Source: Bin22 sp034428635 (lineage in GTDB: Bacteria; Chloroflexota; Dehalococcoidia; Lucifugimonadales; UBA3495). From it: a stretch of DNA of 9,875 nt. Positions 1 to 6,884 of the stretch are shown in pieces. The stretch covers positions 1-9,875 of the forward strand of contig DAOUHR010000010.1 in the NCBI GenBank assembly GCA_034428635.1, in the 5' to 3' direction. Positions within the stretch are counted from its first letter, which is position 1. The number at the start of each line of letters is the position of its first letter. A model generated the notes under the pieces. It was not told the origin of the DNA. It made no database searches and was given only the letters and a program-made list of their open reading frames with translations. The position numbers were made by a program, and so were the translations under genes.

Positions 1-250
1 CCTCAGAAATGTTGGCTACCTTGACTACCTCGATCAGCTTGTCCAGTTGCCTGGTAGCCTGGTCCACCGTGTACTGATCTCCATCCACTACGAAAGTCAT
101 ACGGGACAGGCCCTTCTGTTCGCTGTTGCCCACCGCCAGGCTGGAGATGTTAAAGCCCCTGCGCCGGAACAGGCCGGCCACCCGGGTTAGGACACCCGGC
201 CTGTCCTGGACGAGGGCAATAATGGTGTGGTGACGGCCGTTACCGTTCAT
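1..250 (-). CDS. ilvN: acetolactate synthase small (regulatory) subunit, partial
   Basis: Small regulatory subunit of acetohydroxyacid synthase, which binds the catalytic IlvB subunit and normally confers valine feedback inhibition at the first common step of branched-chain amino acid synthesis. Only the first 83 codons lie in the window; the 3' end runs off the left edge. The translation begins MNGNGRHHTIIALVQDRPGV and continues with an ACT-domain pattern: RVAGLFRRRGFNISSLAVG at residues 24-42, then GLSRMTFVVDGD, then a helix of the type QATRQLDKLIEVVKV. This is the conserved IlvN N-terminal ACT domain. The ATG (248-250) directly follows the ilvB TAA stop (TAAATG, no gap), so the two subunits are probably translationally coupled at a fixed ratio. 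Expression should follow the upstream T-box that controls ilvB. Identity is very secure; the C-terminal half cannot be assessed. Confidence 0.95.
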   Translation of the reverse strand, partial: MNGNGRHHTIIALVQDRPGVLTRVAGLFRRRGFNISSLAVGNSEQKGLSRMTFVVDGDQYTVDQATRQLDKLIEVVKVANISE

Positions 251-1945
251 TTAGAAAATCCTCTCGGGTATGGGTTCTTCCATAATTTCATTTACCGACT
301 CGCCTGCCGGTATCATCGGGTAGACCTGCTCGTCTTGCTTCACAATGAAGTCAACCACCACGGGGCCGGGGGTTTCCATGGCCTGCCGGATGGCGGCATC
401 CACCTGGGCCTTGTCTGTCACCCGAATTCCGGTAATGCCGTAGGCCTCCGCCAGCTTCACAAAGTCGGGGTTGCCGGAATAGACCGTGGCGAAGAAGTCC
501 TGGTCATAGAAGAACTCCTGCCACTGGTGCACCATTCCCAGCGTGCCATTATTCAGAATGGCAAACTTTACGTCGATATTGTTCTCAACCGCGGTAGCCA
601 GGTCGCACATGGTCATCTGGAATCCGCCGTCGCCGGCGATGGACCAGACCACCTTGTCGGGCCGACCTACCTTGGCGCCCAGGGCTGCGGGAACCTCGAA
701 GCCCATGGCTCCCAGGCCGCCGGAGGTGAGCAGCGAGTTGGGTTCCTTGTATGCGTAGTGCTGCGCCGCCCACATCTGGTGCTGTCCCACACCCGTTACG
801 ATAATGGAATTTCCCTCGGTGATGTCTGACAGTTGCTTCATAACAAACTGGGGAAGCAATTCGTCAGTCTGCCGGATGTAGAGGGAGGGATGCTCCGACC
901 GAAGAGTGTCGATATACTGCAGCCACTCCACGTGAGTTTTTCGCTCCACCAATGGAATCATCTGGTTCAAGACCTGCTTCAGATTACCCAGCACCGGCAC
1001 GGTCGCCTGCACGTTCTTGTGGAACTCCGAAGGGTCCACGTCCACATGCACCACCTTGGCATTGGGGGCGAAGTCAGATATGCGACCAGTCACCCGGTCG
1101 TCGAACCTCATGCCCAGGGAAATCAGGAGGTCGGATCGGTCGATGGCCAGACTGGCGTAGGCCATGCCATGCATCCCCGGCATTCCCGTGTGCAGGAAAT
1201 GGTCGGTGGGGAAGGAACTGATGCCCAGCAGGGTAGTGATTACCGGAATCTGGGCCTTTTCAGCCAGTTCCCGCAATTCTGAATAGGCATGGGAAATCAG
1301 AATGCCATGTCCGGCAAGGATGACGGGACGCTCGGCCTGGTTTATCAGTTCCACCGCCTGGTTCAACTGGATTTCGTCGGCCTCGCCTGGCGGTTCATAG
1401 CCCTGGAGATTGACCGACTCGGGCCAAACGAACGGTCGCCGCTCACCCACCAGCACGTCCTTGGGAATGTCCAGCAGCACCGGACCGGGGCGCCCGGACC
1501 GCGCGATATAAAAGGCTTCCTTGATCGCCGCTGCGATATCGTCCACTTCCATAACCAGCATGTTGTGCTTGGTTACCGGCAAGGTAATGCCGGTGATGTC
1601 GGTCTCCTGAAAGGCGTCCCTGCCGATGGCCGGCCGGGGGACCTGGCCGGTGATGGCTACCATAGGAATGGAATCCATCATAGCGCCGGCAATGCCAGTA
1701 ACCAGGTTGGTCGCCCCGGGGCCGGAAGTGGCGGTACAGACCCCCACCTTTCCCGTAGCCCTGGAGTATCCGTCCGCGGCCATAGCTGCCGCCTGTTCGT
1801 GCCGCACCAGGATGTGGGGCAGCTGGGGATATCCGCTGAGGGCCCCATAGAAGGGAAAAACCGCCCCGCCGGGAAGCCCAAAAATAACTTCCACACCCTC
1901 CTTGAGGAGGCTTTCGCAAACAATTTCTGCGCCGGTATAATCCAT
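251..1945 (-). CDS. ilvB: acetolactate synthase large (catalytic) subunit
   Basis: ThDP-dependent acetohydroxyacid synthase, condensing two pyruvates to 2-acetolactate (valine/leucine branch) or pyruvate plus 2-oxobutyrate to 2-aceto-2-hydroxybutyrate (isoleucine branch); cytosolic. The 564 residues match the family length. The N-terminal PYR domain carries GLPGGAVFPFYGAL (residues 23-36) and RHEQAAAMAADGY, with the catalytic Glu at residue 50. The central FAD-type domain has the RFDDRVTG motif at 280-287. The C-terminal PP domain has the ThDP/Mg motif GDGG (438-441) ending in NN (465-466), followed by GMVHQWQEFF. One small deviation from the form I know: AMGFEVPAALGA at 413-424, where many homologues have GFGLPAA. 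The ATG is preceded by GAGG (1951-1954) at 5-base spacing. Upstream lie a T-box leader and terminator, so leucine-tRNA charging is the likely control. ilvN follows without a gap. Confidence 0.97.
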   Translation of the reverse strand: MDYTGAEIVCESLLKEGVEVIFGLPGGAVFPFYGALSGYPQLPHILVRHEQAAAMAADGYSRATGKVGVCTATSGPGATNLVTGIAGAMMDSIPMVAITGQVPRPAIGRDAFQETDITGITLPVTKHNMLVMEVDDIAAAIKEAFYIARSGRPGPVLLDIPKDVLVGERRPFVWPESVNLQGYEPPGEADEIQLNQAVELINQAERPVILAGHGILISHAYSELRELAEKAQIPVITTLLGISSFPTDHFLHTGMPGMHGMAYASLAIDRSDLLISLGMRFDDRVTGRISDFAPNAKVVHVDVDPSEFHKNVQATVPVLGNLKQVLNQMIPLVERKTHVEWLQYIDTLRSEHPSLYIRQTDELLPQFVMKQLSDITEGNSIIVTGVGQHQMWAAQHYAYKEPNSLLTSGGLGAMGFEVPAALGAKVGRPDKVVWSIAGDGGFQMTMCDLATAVENNIDVKFAILNNGTLGMVHQWQEFFYDQDFFATVYSGNPDFVKLAEAYGITGIRVTDKAQVDAAIRQAMETPGPVVVDFIVKQDEQVYPMIPAGESVNEIMEEPIPERIF

Positions 1946-1967
1946 TTTTGCCTCAAACGCCGCAAAT

Positions 1968-1996
1968 AAAAAAAGACCCGTCCCCGAAGGGACGGG
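1968..1996 (-). terminator. intrinsic terminator of the T-box leader
   Basis: Perfect 8-bp stem CCCGTCCC (1996-1989) and GGGACGGG (1984-1977) closed by a TTCG tetraloop, followed after TC by seven T residues (1974-1968) on the minus strand. Its 5' arm overlaps the 3' arm of the T-box antiterminator, so the two structures exclude each other. It lies 22 bases before the ilvB start codon and acts as the off state of the switch. Confidence 0.93.
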
Positions 1997-2236
1997 CTTA
2001 ATGACACATTAACCCGCGGTACCACCCTCCTTTTCCGGCTCTTGGCGAACCATGCCAGCAAAACCGAAACAGCTCTTTTCAACCTTTAACGGAGTCATCC
2101 GCCGCGCCCTACTGCCTTCAGGCCGGCCGCTCCAGGGCGAGTTGGGAGCCTTACTGTCGCCGGGCTTTCACCTTTCGCCGGCTCTCTGGGGACAGAGTGC
2201 TCTTATTACTCCCTATCAAAGCGGGACATTCAACCG
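1968..2236 (-). promoter_or_regulatory. T-box riboswitch leader of ilvBN, leucine specifier
   Basis: Transcription-attenuation leader that senses uncharged tRNA. The signature T-box AGGGTGGTACCGCG reads at 2028-2015 on the minus strand. Stem I can be folded: base CCGCT (2224-2220) with AGCGG (2131-2127); a GA/K-turn-like step; AGGG (2214-2211) with CCCT (2137-2134); the S-turn AGTA at 2210-2207; GAGC (2202-2199) with GCTC (2149-2146); CTGTC (2195-2191) with GACAG (2158-2154); then AGAGAG and GGTGAAAG distal motifs. The 3' side of the specifier loop is CCAA-CTC-G, placing the codon CTC (Leu) at 2141-2139 with a purine after it, in the same register as the known glyQS leader. TGGT in the T-box fits an ACCA tRNA end, and tRNA-Leu has A73. 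The antiterminator is CGGGTTAATG paired with CATTAA-G-CCCG, which competes with the terminator. Known role: uncharged tRNA-Leu stabilises the antiterminator and permits ilvB transcription. Confidence 0.93.
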
Positions 2237-2242
2237 GGTGAA

Positions 2243-2271
2243 ATGCTAGCAGTCAGACCAATTCATGTCAA
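2243..2271 (-). promoter_or_regulatory. sigma-70-type promoter for the T-box/ilvBN transcript
   Basis: On the minus strand a consensus -35 TTGACA (2271-2266) is followed by a 17-base spacer and a -10 TAGCAT (2248-2243, 4 of 6 consensus) with an extended TGC immediately before it. The predicted start at about 2236 lies just before the Stem I base of the T-box, which is where a T-box transcript should begin. The agreement of spacing and position makes this a strong prediction. Confidence 0.85.
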
Positions 2272-2280
2272 TACCCATTT

Positions 2281-2560
2281 AACGAAAAACGGAACAGTTT
2301 TGGTGTGTTCCAGGGAAAAGGACTTGAGACAGCGTTTTTTTTGCGCACCAGATTCCTGCCCGGGAATAAATGGCCAGTGGTCAGTATCCCATCTTGCCTC
2401 GAGGCGGGCAGCAAGTCGGCGACGGTCTCTTGCAATTGGTTTATCGCTGCTCCGGCTAATCTGACCACATTTGCCTGTGGTTGGCAATGGTGTAAGATTA
2501 AAGGCCACATGGCCTGGCAGAATACCAGCGTAGAGGCCAGCCGGAAGGTGGAGGGACACA
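2281..2560. other. divergent intergenic region, no gene recognised
   Basis: About 280 bases lie between the minus-strand ilvBN promoter and the plus-strand tyrA start. Short open frames cross it on both strands, but none has a recognisable protein, a good ribosome binding site or protein-like composition. Visible sequence features are an eight-T run (2335-2342), a short inverted repeat ATTCC/GGAAT (2352-2356 and 2363-2367), the 10-base palindrome GCCTCGAGGC (2396-2405) flanked by CTTGC and GCAAG, a weak plus-strand promoter at 2471-2498, and a GGCC-ACAT-GGCC mini-palindrome just downstream of it. Confidence 0.6.
2471..2498 (+). promoter_or_regulatory. possible promoter for the tyrA-gmk-lipA unit
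   Basis: TTGCCT (2471-2476), a 16-base spacer and TAAGAT (2493-2498) give a moderate -35/-10 pair about 60 bases before the tyrA ATG. Each box is an imperfect match (4 of 6 or fewer), and no other pair in the gap is better. It is a candidate only. Confidence 0.4.
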
Positions 2561-3574
2561 ATGCCTAGAATAGCGATTGTCGGCACCGGACTCATGGGCG
2601 CCTCGCTGGCGTTAGCCCTTAGGAACTCTTCCCTTCTCAACCTGGAACTGGTGGGCACCGATTCCAGCGGCGGCGCCAGGTCCGAAGCCCAGAAGACCGG
2701 GGCATTCCACAGGATGGAAAGCCGTCTGCTAAATGCAGTGGAAGGCGCGGATATCGTGGTTTTGGCAACACCCATCGTGGCGATGAAGGAATTGCTGGAG
2801 GTCGCGGCGCCTCACCTGCCCGAGGGCTGCGTGGTTACGGACGTGGGAAGTTCCAAGCAGGCGGTCATAGCCTGGGCTGACGAGTACCTCCCTGAAGGTA
2901 TTCACTTCGTGGGCGGCCACCCCATGGCTGGCAGGGAAACACCAGGGCCGGAAAATGCCGATCCGAACATGTTCAAGGGCAAGACCTACTGCGTCATCCC
3001 CAGCGCCAAGGCATCGGAGCGTGCCGCAGCCGAAATTACTACGATGGTAGAAGCGCTGGAGGCCACCCCCTACTACATCAGCGCTGAAGAGCATGACAGC
3101 TTTGTGGCTGCAGTGAGTCATCTGCCCTTCCTGCTGTCCGTTGCCCTGGTGGGCTGCACATCGGGAAGTCCCAACTGGGACGACATCGCCAAGGTTGCTT
3201 CCAGTGGCTACCACGATCTGACGCGTCTTGCCTCCGGCGATACCGTAATGCACCGGGACATCTGTGTCACCAACCCGGAGCCAATTGTTTCGTGGATAGA
3301 CAGCTTCATCAGGGAACTTTACGGCATCAGGCAACTGTTGGTCGAGTCGGACAACTTAGATACGGAAGCCATCATGGACCTGTTTGTGAAAGCCAGGGAC
3401 GACCGGGCACGGTGGCTGGCGGGCGATTACGGCGCCCAGGCTCGCCAGTACAACCCCCAGACTGAGTTACCTACTTTCGCTCAAAGCATGGGGGACATGT
3501 TCGTGGGGCGCCGCTTGCTGGACGCCCAGCGCCGGTTATTCCGAGGCGGCCGCGATGAGGACCGCAGACGCTGA
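2561..3574 (+). CDS. tyrA: prephenate dehydrogenase
   Basis: NAD(P)-dependent oxidative decarboxylation of prephenate to 4-hydroxyphenylpyruvate, the tyrosine branch of aromatic amino acid synthesis; cytosolic. The 337-residue product opens with the Rossmann motif GTGLMGAS (8-15), with Asp34 at the end of the second strand where the cofactor ribose is expected. It then has DVGSSK (94-99), the family signature GGHPMAG with the active-site His (118-124), EEHD (176-179) and SHLP (186-189), and a helical C-terminal domain with SGYHDLTRLA near 215-224. There is no ACT domain after the dimerisation domain and no fused chorismate mutase, so this is the short monofunctional form. The C-terminus ends in a basic tail. 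The ATG has a strong GGAGGG (2550-2555) at 5-base spacing. The stop overlaps the gmk start by one base (TGATG). An arogenate-using dehydrogenase cannot be excluded from sequence alone. Confidence 0.93.
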   Translation: MPRIAIVGTGLMGASLALALRNSSLLNLELVGTDSSGGARSEAQKTGAFHRMESRLLNAVEGADIVVLATPIVAMKELLEVAAPHLPEGCVVTDVGSSKQAVIAWADEYLPEGIHFVGGHPMAGRETPGPENADPNMFKGKTYCVIPSAKASERAAAEITTMVEALEATPYYISAEEHDSFVAAVSHLPFLLSVALVGCTSGSPNWDDIAKVASSGYHDLTRLASGDTVMHRDICVTNPEPIVSWIDSFIRELYGIRQLLVESDNLDTEAIMDLFVKARDDRARWLAGDYGAQARQYNPQTELPTFAQSMGDMFVGRRLLDAQRRLFRGGRDEDRRR

Positions 3575-4221
3575 TGGCGGTTTCTCGACAGGAGGACCCA
3601 TTTCCAGAAAGCATATTGAGGGGAGACTCTCCTCCGTTGCTGGTGGTTATCAGCGGCCCCTCCGGAGTAGGCAAAGATTCTGCCATTTACGAACTGAAAA
3701 ATAAGGACAGGCCCTGGCACTTTGCCATTACCGCGACCACCCGCTCCCCGAGGCCCGGTGAAAAGGACGGCGTAGACTACATTTTTCTCAGTACGGAAAC
3801 CTTTCTTGAACTAAGGGATGCTGGGCAATTGTTGGAGTCTGCAGAGTATGCGGGCCGCTGGTATGGGGTGCCCCGCAGCCAGGTCAGCGATGCCCTGCAA
3901 CAGGGCAAGGACGTCTTCCTGAAAATAGAAGTGCAGGGGGCCGAAACAATCAAGTCGATCGTGCCGGAGGCGGTGCTCATCTTCCTGGCGCCCGCCTCCT
4001 TTGAGGAATTGGCGGGACGCCTGGGCCAGCGGCAAACTGAAGGGCCAGAGGAGACTGCCCACCGCCTCGAAATCGCCCGGCAGGAACTGGCCCAGATGGA
4101 CCGCTACGATTACCGTGTAATTAACGGGGACGGGCACCTTAAGCAGGCCGTGGCAGACATTGAAGCAATAATTGTGGCCGAGAAATGCCGTGTGGCGCCA
4201 CGAAGGGTTACATTGGACTGA
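3574..4221 (+). CDS. gmk: guanylate kinase
   Basis: Phosphorylates GMP (and dGMP) to GDP with ATP; essential in nucleotide metabolism and (p)ppGpp supply; cytosolic. The 215 residues include about 20 extra N-terminal residues before the core. The order is P-loop GPSGVGKD (28-35), GMP-binding segment TTRSPRPGE (55-63) and DYIF (68-71), EYAGRWYGVPRSQV (91-104), VFLKIEVQGA (114-123), IFLAP (136-140), the lid arginines R149, R153 and R164, and YDYRVIN (178-184). The P-loop ends in Asp where Ser/Thr is usual; I know the same GVGKD form from plant organellar guanylate kinases, so it is probably active. ATG at 3574 overlaps the tyrA stop; GAGG sits about 13 bases upstream. AGGAGG at codons 5-7 is not well placed for any in-frame start, so the overlapping ATG is preferred. 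No rpoZ follows, unlike in many genomes. Confidence 0.95.
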   Translation: MAVSRQEDPFPESILRGDSPPLLVVISGPSGVGKDSAIYELKNKDRPWHFAITATTRSPRPGEKDGVDYIFLSTETFLELRDAGQLLESAEYAGRWYGVPRSQVSDALQQGKDVFLKIEVQGAETIKSIVPEAVLIFLAPASFEELAGRLGQRQTEGPEETAHRLEIARQELAQMDRYDYRVINGDGHLKQAVADIEAIIVAEKCRVAPRRVTLD

Positions 4222-4277
4222 ACCTGACTCCGGACGGAATATCGGATTCCTATTCCAGTGTAGAGGACTGACAAACT

Positions 4278-5174
4278 GTGGTTTCTAAGGAAGGTACCCC
4301 CACTTCAGTGCGCCCCAAGCTTCCACCCTGGCTTAAAGTATCCATGCCGGGCAGTCCCCGGTATATGGAGCTAAAGCAGTTGATGCGGGGCCACCAGCTT
4401 AACACCGTTTGTGAAGAGGCCCACTGTCCCAATATCGGTGAGTGCTGGGGACGGGGCACCGCCACCTTCATGATTCTTGGGGATATTTGTACTCGCCGTT
4501 GCCACTACTGCGCGGTAACTACTGGCCGTCCCCAGGGTGTGGACTTGATGGAGCCGGGACGCCTGGCGGAAACCGTGAAGAAGATGGGACTGCGCTACTG
4601 CGTGATCACTTCGGTCAACCGGGACGACCTGGCCGACGGGGGCGCCTTCATTTTTGCCGCCTGTATCAGCCGCATCAGGAAAGAGGTGCCTGACTGTAAG
4701 GTGGAAGTGTTGATTCCCGACTTTGGGGGTTCACGCCATGCCCTGGCCCGGGTAATGGACACCCGTCCCGACGTGCTTAACCACAACATCGAGTCTACCA
4801 AGCGGGTATTTCCGCGGGTGCGGCCCAAGGGCGACTACCGGCGTTCCCTGGAGTTACTGGCCACCGCCAAGGAACTGGACCCGATGGCGGTAACCAAGTC
4901 CGGCATAATCGTGGGTATGGGCGAGACGGTAGCGGAAGTAGTCGAGACAATGGGCGATTTGCGGGAGGTGGACTGCGACCTTCTGACCATTGGGCAGTAT
5001 TTGCGCCCCTCCGCCAAGCACATCGCCATTGACCGGTTTTACCACCCCTCAGAATTTACTGACCTGAGCCGAATTGGGGAGGAGATGGGTTTCAAGCACG
5101 TCGCCTCAGGCCCGCTAGTACGTAGCTCCTACCATGCCGACGTACAGCATGATGCCGCAGTCCTCAATGTATAG
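4278..5174 (+). CDS. lipA: lipoyl synthase (radical SAM)
   Basis: Inserts two sulfur atoms at C6 and C8 of protein-bound octanoyl groups to form the lipoyl cofactor of 2-oxoacid dehydrogenases and the glycine cleavage system. The 298 residues match the family. The auxiliary [4Fe-4S] cluster cysteines are C45, C50 and C56 in TVCEEAHCPNIGECW. The radical-SAM CxxxCxxC is C71, C75 and C78 in CTRRCHYC. Further hallmarks are TSVNRDDL (111-118), NHNIES (168-173), a barrel segment with GMGET (203-207), GQYLRPS (229-235), and the C-terminal RSSY motif (282-285), whose serine ligates the auxiliary cluster in known enzymes. The start is GTG at 4278, with GAGG (4263-4266) 11 bases upstream. The gene lies 56 bases after gmk on the same strand. 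No octanoyltransferase (lipB) or lipoate ligase is in the window. Confidence 0.96.
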   Translation: MVSKEGTPTSVRPKLPPWLKVSMPGSPRYMELKQLMRGHQLNTVCEEAHCPNIGECWGRGTATFMILGDICTRRCHYCAVTTGRPQGVDLMEPGRLAETVKKMGLRYCVITSVNRDDLADGGAFIFAACISRIRKEVPDCKVEVLIPDFGGSRHALARVMDTRPDVLNHNIESTKRVFPRVRPKGDYRRSLELLATAKELDPMAVTKSGIIVGMGETVAEVVETMGDLREVDCDLLTIGQYLRPSAKHIAIDRFYHPSEFTDLSRIGEEMGFKHVASGPLVRSSYHADVQHDAAVLNV

Positions 5175-5228
5175 TCTTCCCATGGTTGCTTCACTTTTCT
5201 AAGCGCTGGTCGCCAGCTTCAGGTCCTT

Positions 5229-6851
5229 ATGGAAAATGGCGCCACCCTCATCCTGTCGAATGTCAGTGCCCTTACCCTTGACCCGCTGAATCCTCGCGCC
5301 GTAGCGGTCGCCATTGCCGGTGAACGCATTGCGGCAGTGGGCAGAGAAGACCATGTTTCCGTCCTTCGGGGGGCGAAAACTGAAGTAATCGACTGTAAGG
5401 GCCTGCCGCTGATTCCCGGCCTCAACGATGCCCACACCCATGTCCTGGCCACTGCCGCCGCTCTGTCGGGATTGGATTGCAGTTCTCCGTGCATTGATTC
5501 CGTGGGCTCATTGCTGACTGCTCTGCGGGAAAGGGCCGCCGTCCTGCCGCCGGGCAAGTGGATTCGTGGATACGGCCTTGATCCAGGTGAGTTGCGGGAA
5601 AAGAGGTACCCCACCCGCAGTGAACTGGACACAGTGACGCCCGTGCATCCGGTCAGGATTGACCACTCCAGTGGTCACGCTGCCCTGCTCAACAGTCGGG
5701 GCCTGGCGCAGGCAGAGATCGGAGCGGAGACAATCGACCCGTCGGACGGCGTGATTGAGAGAGACGAATGGGGAGAACCCACCGGGCTTCTGTTGGAAAT
5801 GGGCGCCCATTTGCGGCAAAGGCTGGGCAGCACCCGTTCCCCCGAGGAAATGGTGACCGGAGTTTCTCATCTGAATGAGACTTTGCTCAGATACGGCATT
5901 ACGTCGGTCCAGGATGCGGGGCCCGATAATGGCGCCGGCCAATGGGAAACCTTCCAGTCACTTACGGCTAAGCAAATATTCCAACCCCGGGTGACCATGA
6001 TGGCCGGCATTGGTAAGCTGCAGGAAGTATTAGATGCCGGACTGGGCTGGGGCAGTGGTGATGACCGTTTAAGGATAGGCCATGCGAAAATCATGCTTAC
6101 CTGCACCACCGGTCAATTGATGCCCGCCCCGGAAGATCTGTCAGCCCTGGCGCTACGGGCGCGGGAACGGGGGTTTCCATTTGCAGTTCACGCCATTGAG
6201 CAGGAAGCGGTAGAGCAAGCAGTCCGCATCATGGCATTGACTAACCCTATCGGCAGGGTTGCAAGGAGCAATGAGTTCAGCCCAGAGGTTCACCCTCGGG
6301 CGAATAACAGGATTGAACATTGCGCTGAATGTCCACCGCACTTGATGGGAAGATTGGCCTATTCGGGGGCCACGGTGGTTACCCAGCCTGGCTTCATCTA
6401 CTGGAGGGGAGACGGCTACTTGGAACGGGTTGAAACAGAAATGCTCCCCCACCTTTATGACGCGAAACGAATGTTTGAAGTAGGAATTCCGGTGGCCTTC
6501 GGGTCAGACTCTCCGGTGATCGATCCAAACCCCTGGCCGGGTATCTACAACGCCGTCACTGGCAAGACCAGGGCGGATCAACTCCTTCCCCGGTCCGGTA
6601 GAGCAGACAGGTATGCCAGTAACGAAAGTGATGGATATACCTTTGTCCAAGCCCTGTCTGCCTACACCCTGGCGGGAGCAGAAGCGGAGGGTACTGCGGG
6701 GGAGAAAGGGATGATACGGGCGGGCATGCTGGCTGACCTGGCGCTGCTGGACAGGCCCCTGAATGAACTACGGAAAGGCGAAATACTCAAGACCAGGTCG
6801 CGCCTGACCATTCTTGGCGGCAGTACTGTGTGGAGAGACGGGGAAATCTGA
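5229..6851 (+). CDS. amidohydrolase family protein (YtcJ-like, Amidohydro_3)
   Basis: Probable metal-dependent hydrolase of the amidohydrolase superfamily, cytosolic, substrate unknown. The 540-residue length is typical of YtcJ-like proteins. The N-terminus forms the small beta-domain (LILSNVSALTLDPLNPRAVA, then GERIAAVG). The metal motif HxH is at H69 and H71 in IPGLNDAHTH; then DHSSGHAALLN (145-155), a possible metal-bridging Lys287, HAIE with H321, RIEHCAECPP with H364, and GSDSPVIDPNP with catalytic-type Asp427. The C-terminus returns to the beta-domain (GMLADLALLD, 499-508). After Lys287 the sequence is IMLTCTTGQLMP, not the usual segment containing a DG pair, which marks a divergent subgroup. 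The first ATG is used; its Shine-Dalgarno is weak (AGG at 5221-5223). It lies 54 bases after lipA, with a small GCTGG/CCAGC hairpin between them. No signal peptide is seen. Family is confident; activity is not. Confidence 0.88.
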   Translation: MENGATLILSNVSALTLDPLNPRAVAVAIAGERIAAVGREDHVSVLRGAKTEVIDCKGLPLIPGLNDAHTHVLATAAALSGLDCSSPCIDSVGSLLTALRERAAVLPPGKWIRGYGLDPGELREKRYPTRSELDTVTPVHPVRIDHSSGHAALLNSRGLAQAEIGAETIDPSDGVIERDEWGEPTGLLLEMGAHLRQRLGSTRSPEEMVTGVSHLNETLLRYGITSVQDAGPDNGAGQWETFQSLTAKQIFQPRVTMMAGIGKLQEVLDAGLGWGSGDDRLRIGHAKIMLTCTTGQLMPAPEDLSALALRARERGFPFAVHAIEQEAVEQAVRIMALTNPIGRVARSNEFSPEVHPRANNRIEHCAECPPHLMGRLAYSGATVVTQPGFIYWRGDGYLERVETEMLPHLYDAKRMFEVGIPVAFGSDSPVIDPNPWPGIYNAVTGKTRADQLLPRSGRADRYASNESDGYTFVQALSAYTLAGAEAEGTAGEKGMIRAGMLADLALLDRPLNELRKGEILKTRSRLTILGGSTVWRDGEI

Positions 6852-6855
6852 AGTC

Positions 6856-6875
6856 CCTGGCGGTTAATCGCCAGG
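6856..6875. terminator. hairpin between convergent genes, possible bidirectional terminator
   Basis: CCTGGCG (6856-6862) and CGCCAGG (6869-6875) form a perfect 7-bp stem with the loop GTTAAT. It lies 4 bases after the amidohydrolase stop and 9 bases after the polyprenyl synthase stop on the other strand. Neither side has a T tract, so it may be a weak terminator or a transcript-end stabiliser, not a classical intrinsic terminator. Confidence 0.55.
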
Positions 6876-6884
6876 CAGACCCAG

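Noticed and set aside
227..1969. Several plus-strand open frames of 70-226 codons opposite ilvB
   Set aside because: They are mirror frames of a clearly identified catalytic subunit, lack ribosome binding sites and show no known family pattern.
2052..2249. Small plus-strand frame across the T-box region
   Set aside because: The stretch is fully explained as the reverse complement of the structured T-box leader.
2305..2568. Small plus-strand frame of 87 codons in the divergent spacer
   Set aside because: There is no convincing ribosome binding site, it contains the poly-T run and palindrome, it overlaps the tyrA start, and its translation is not protein-like.
4236..4256. GGAATA...TATTCC hairpin between gmk and lipA as a terminator
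   Set aside because: The stem is only 6 bp and AT-rich, has a competing 5-bp alternative (GGAAT/ATTCC) and no T tract, so termination is not supported.
5205..5217. GCTGG-TCG-CCAGC hairpin between lipA and the amidohydrolase as a terminator
   Set aside because: A 5-bp stem without a T run lying directly before the next start is too weak to call.
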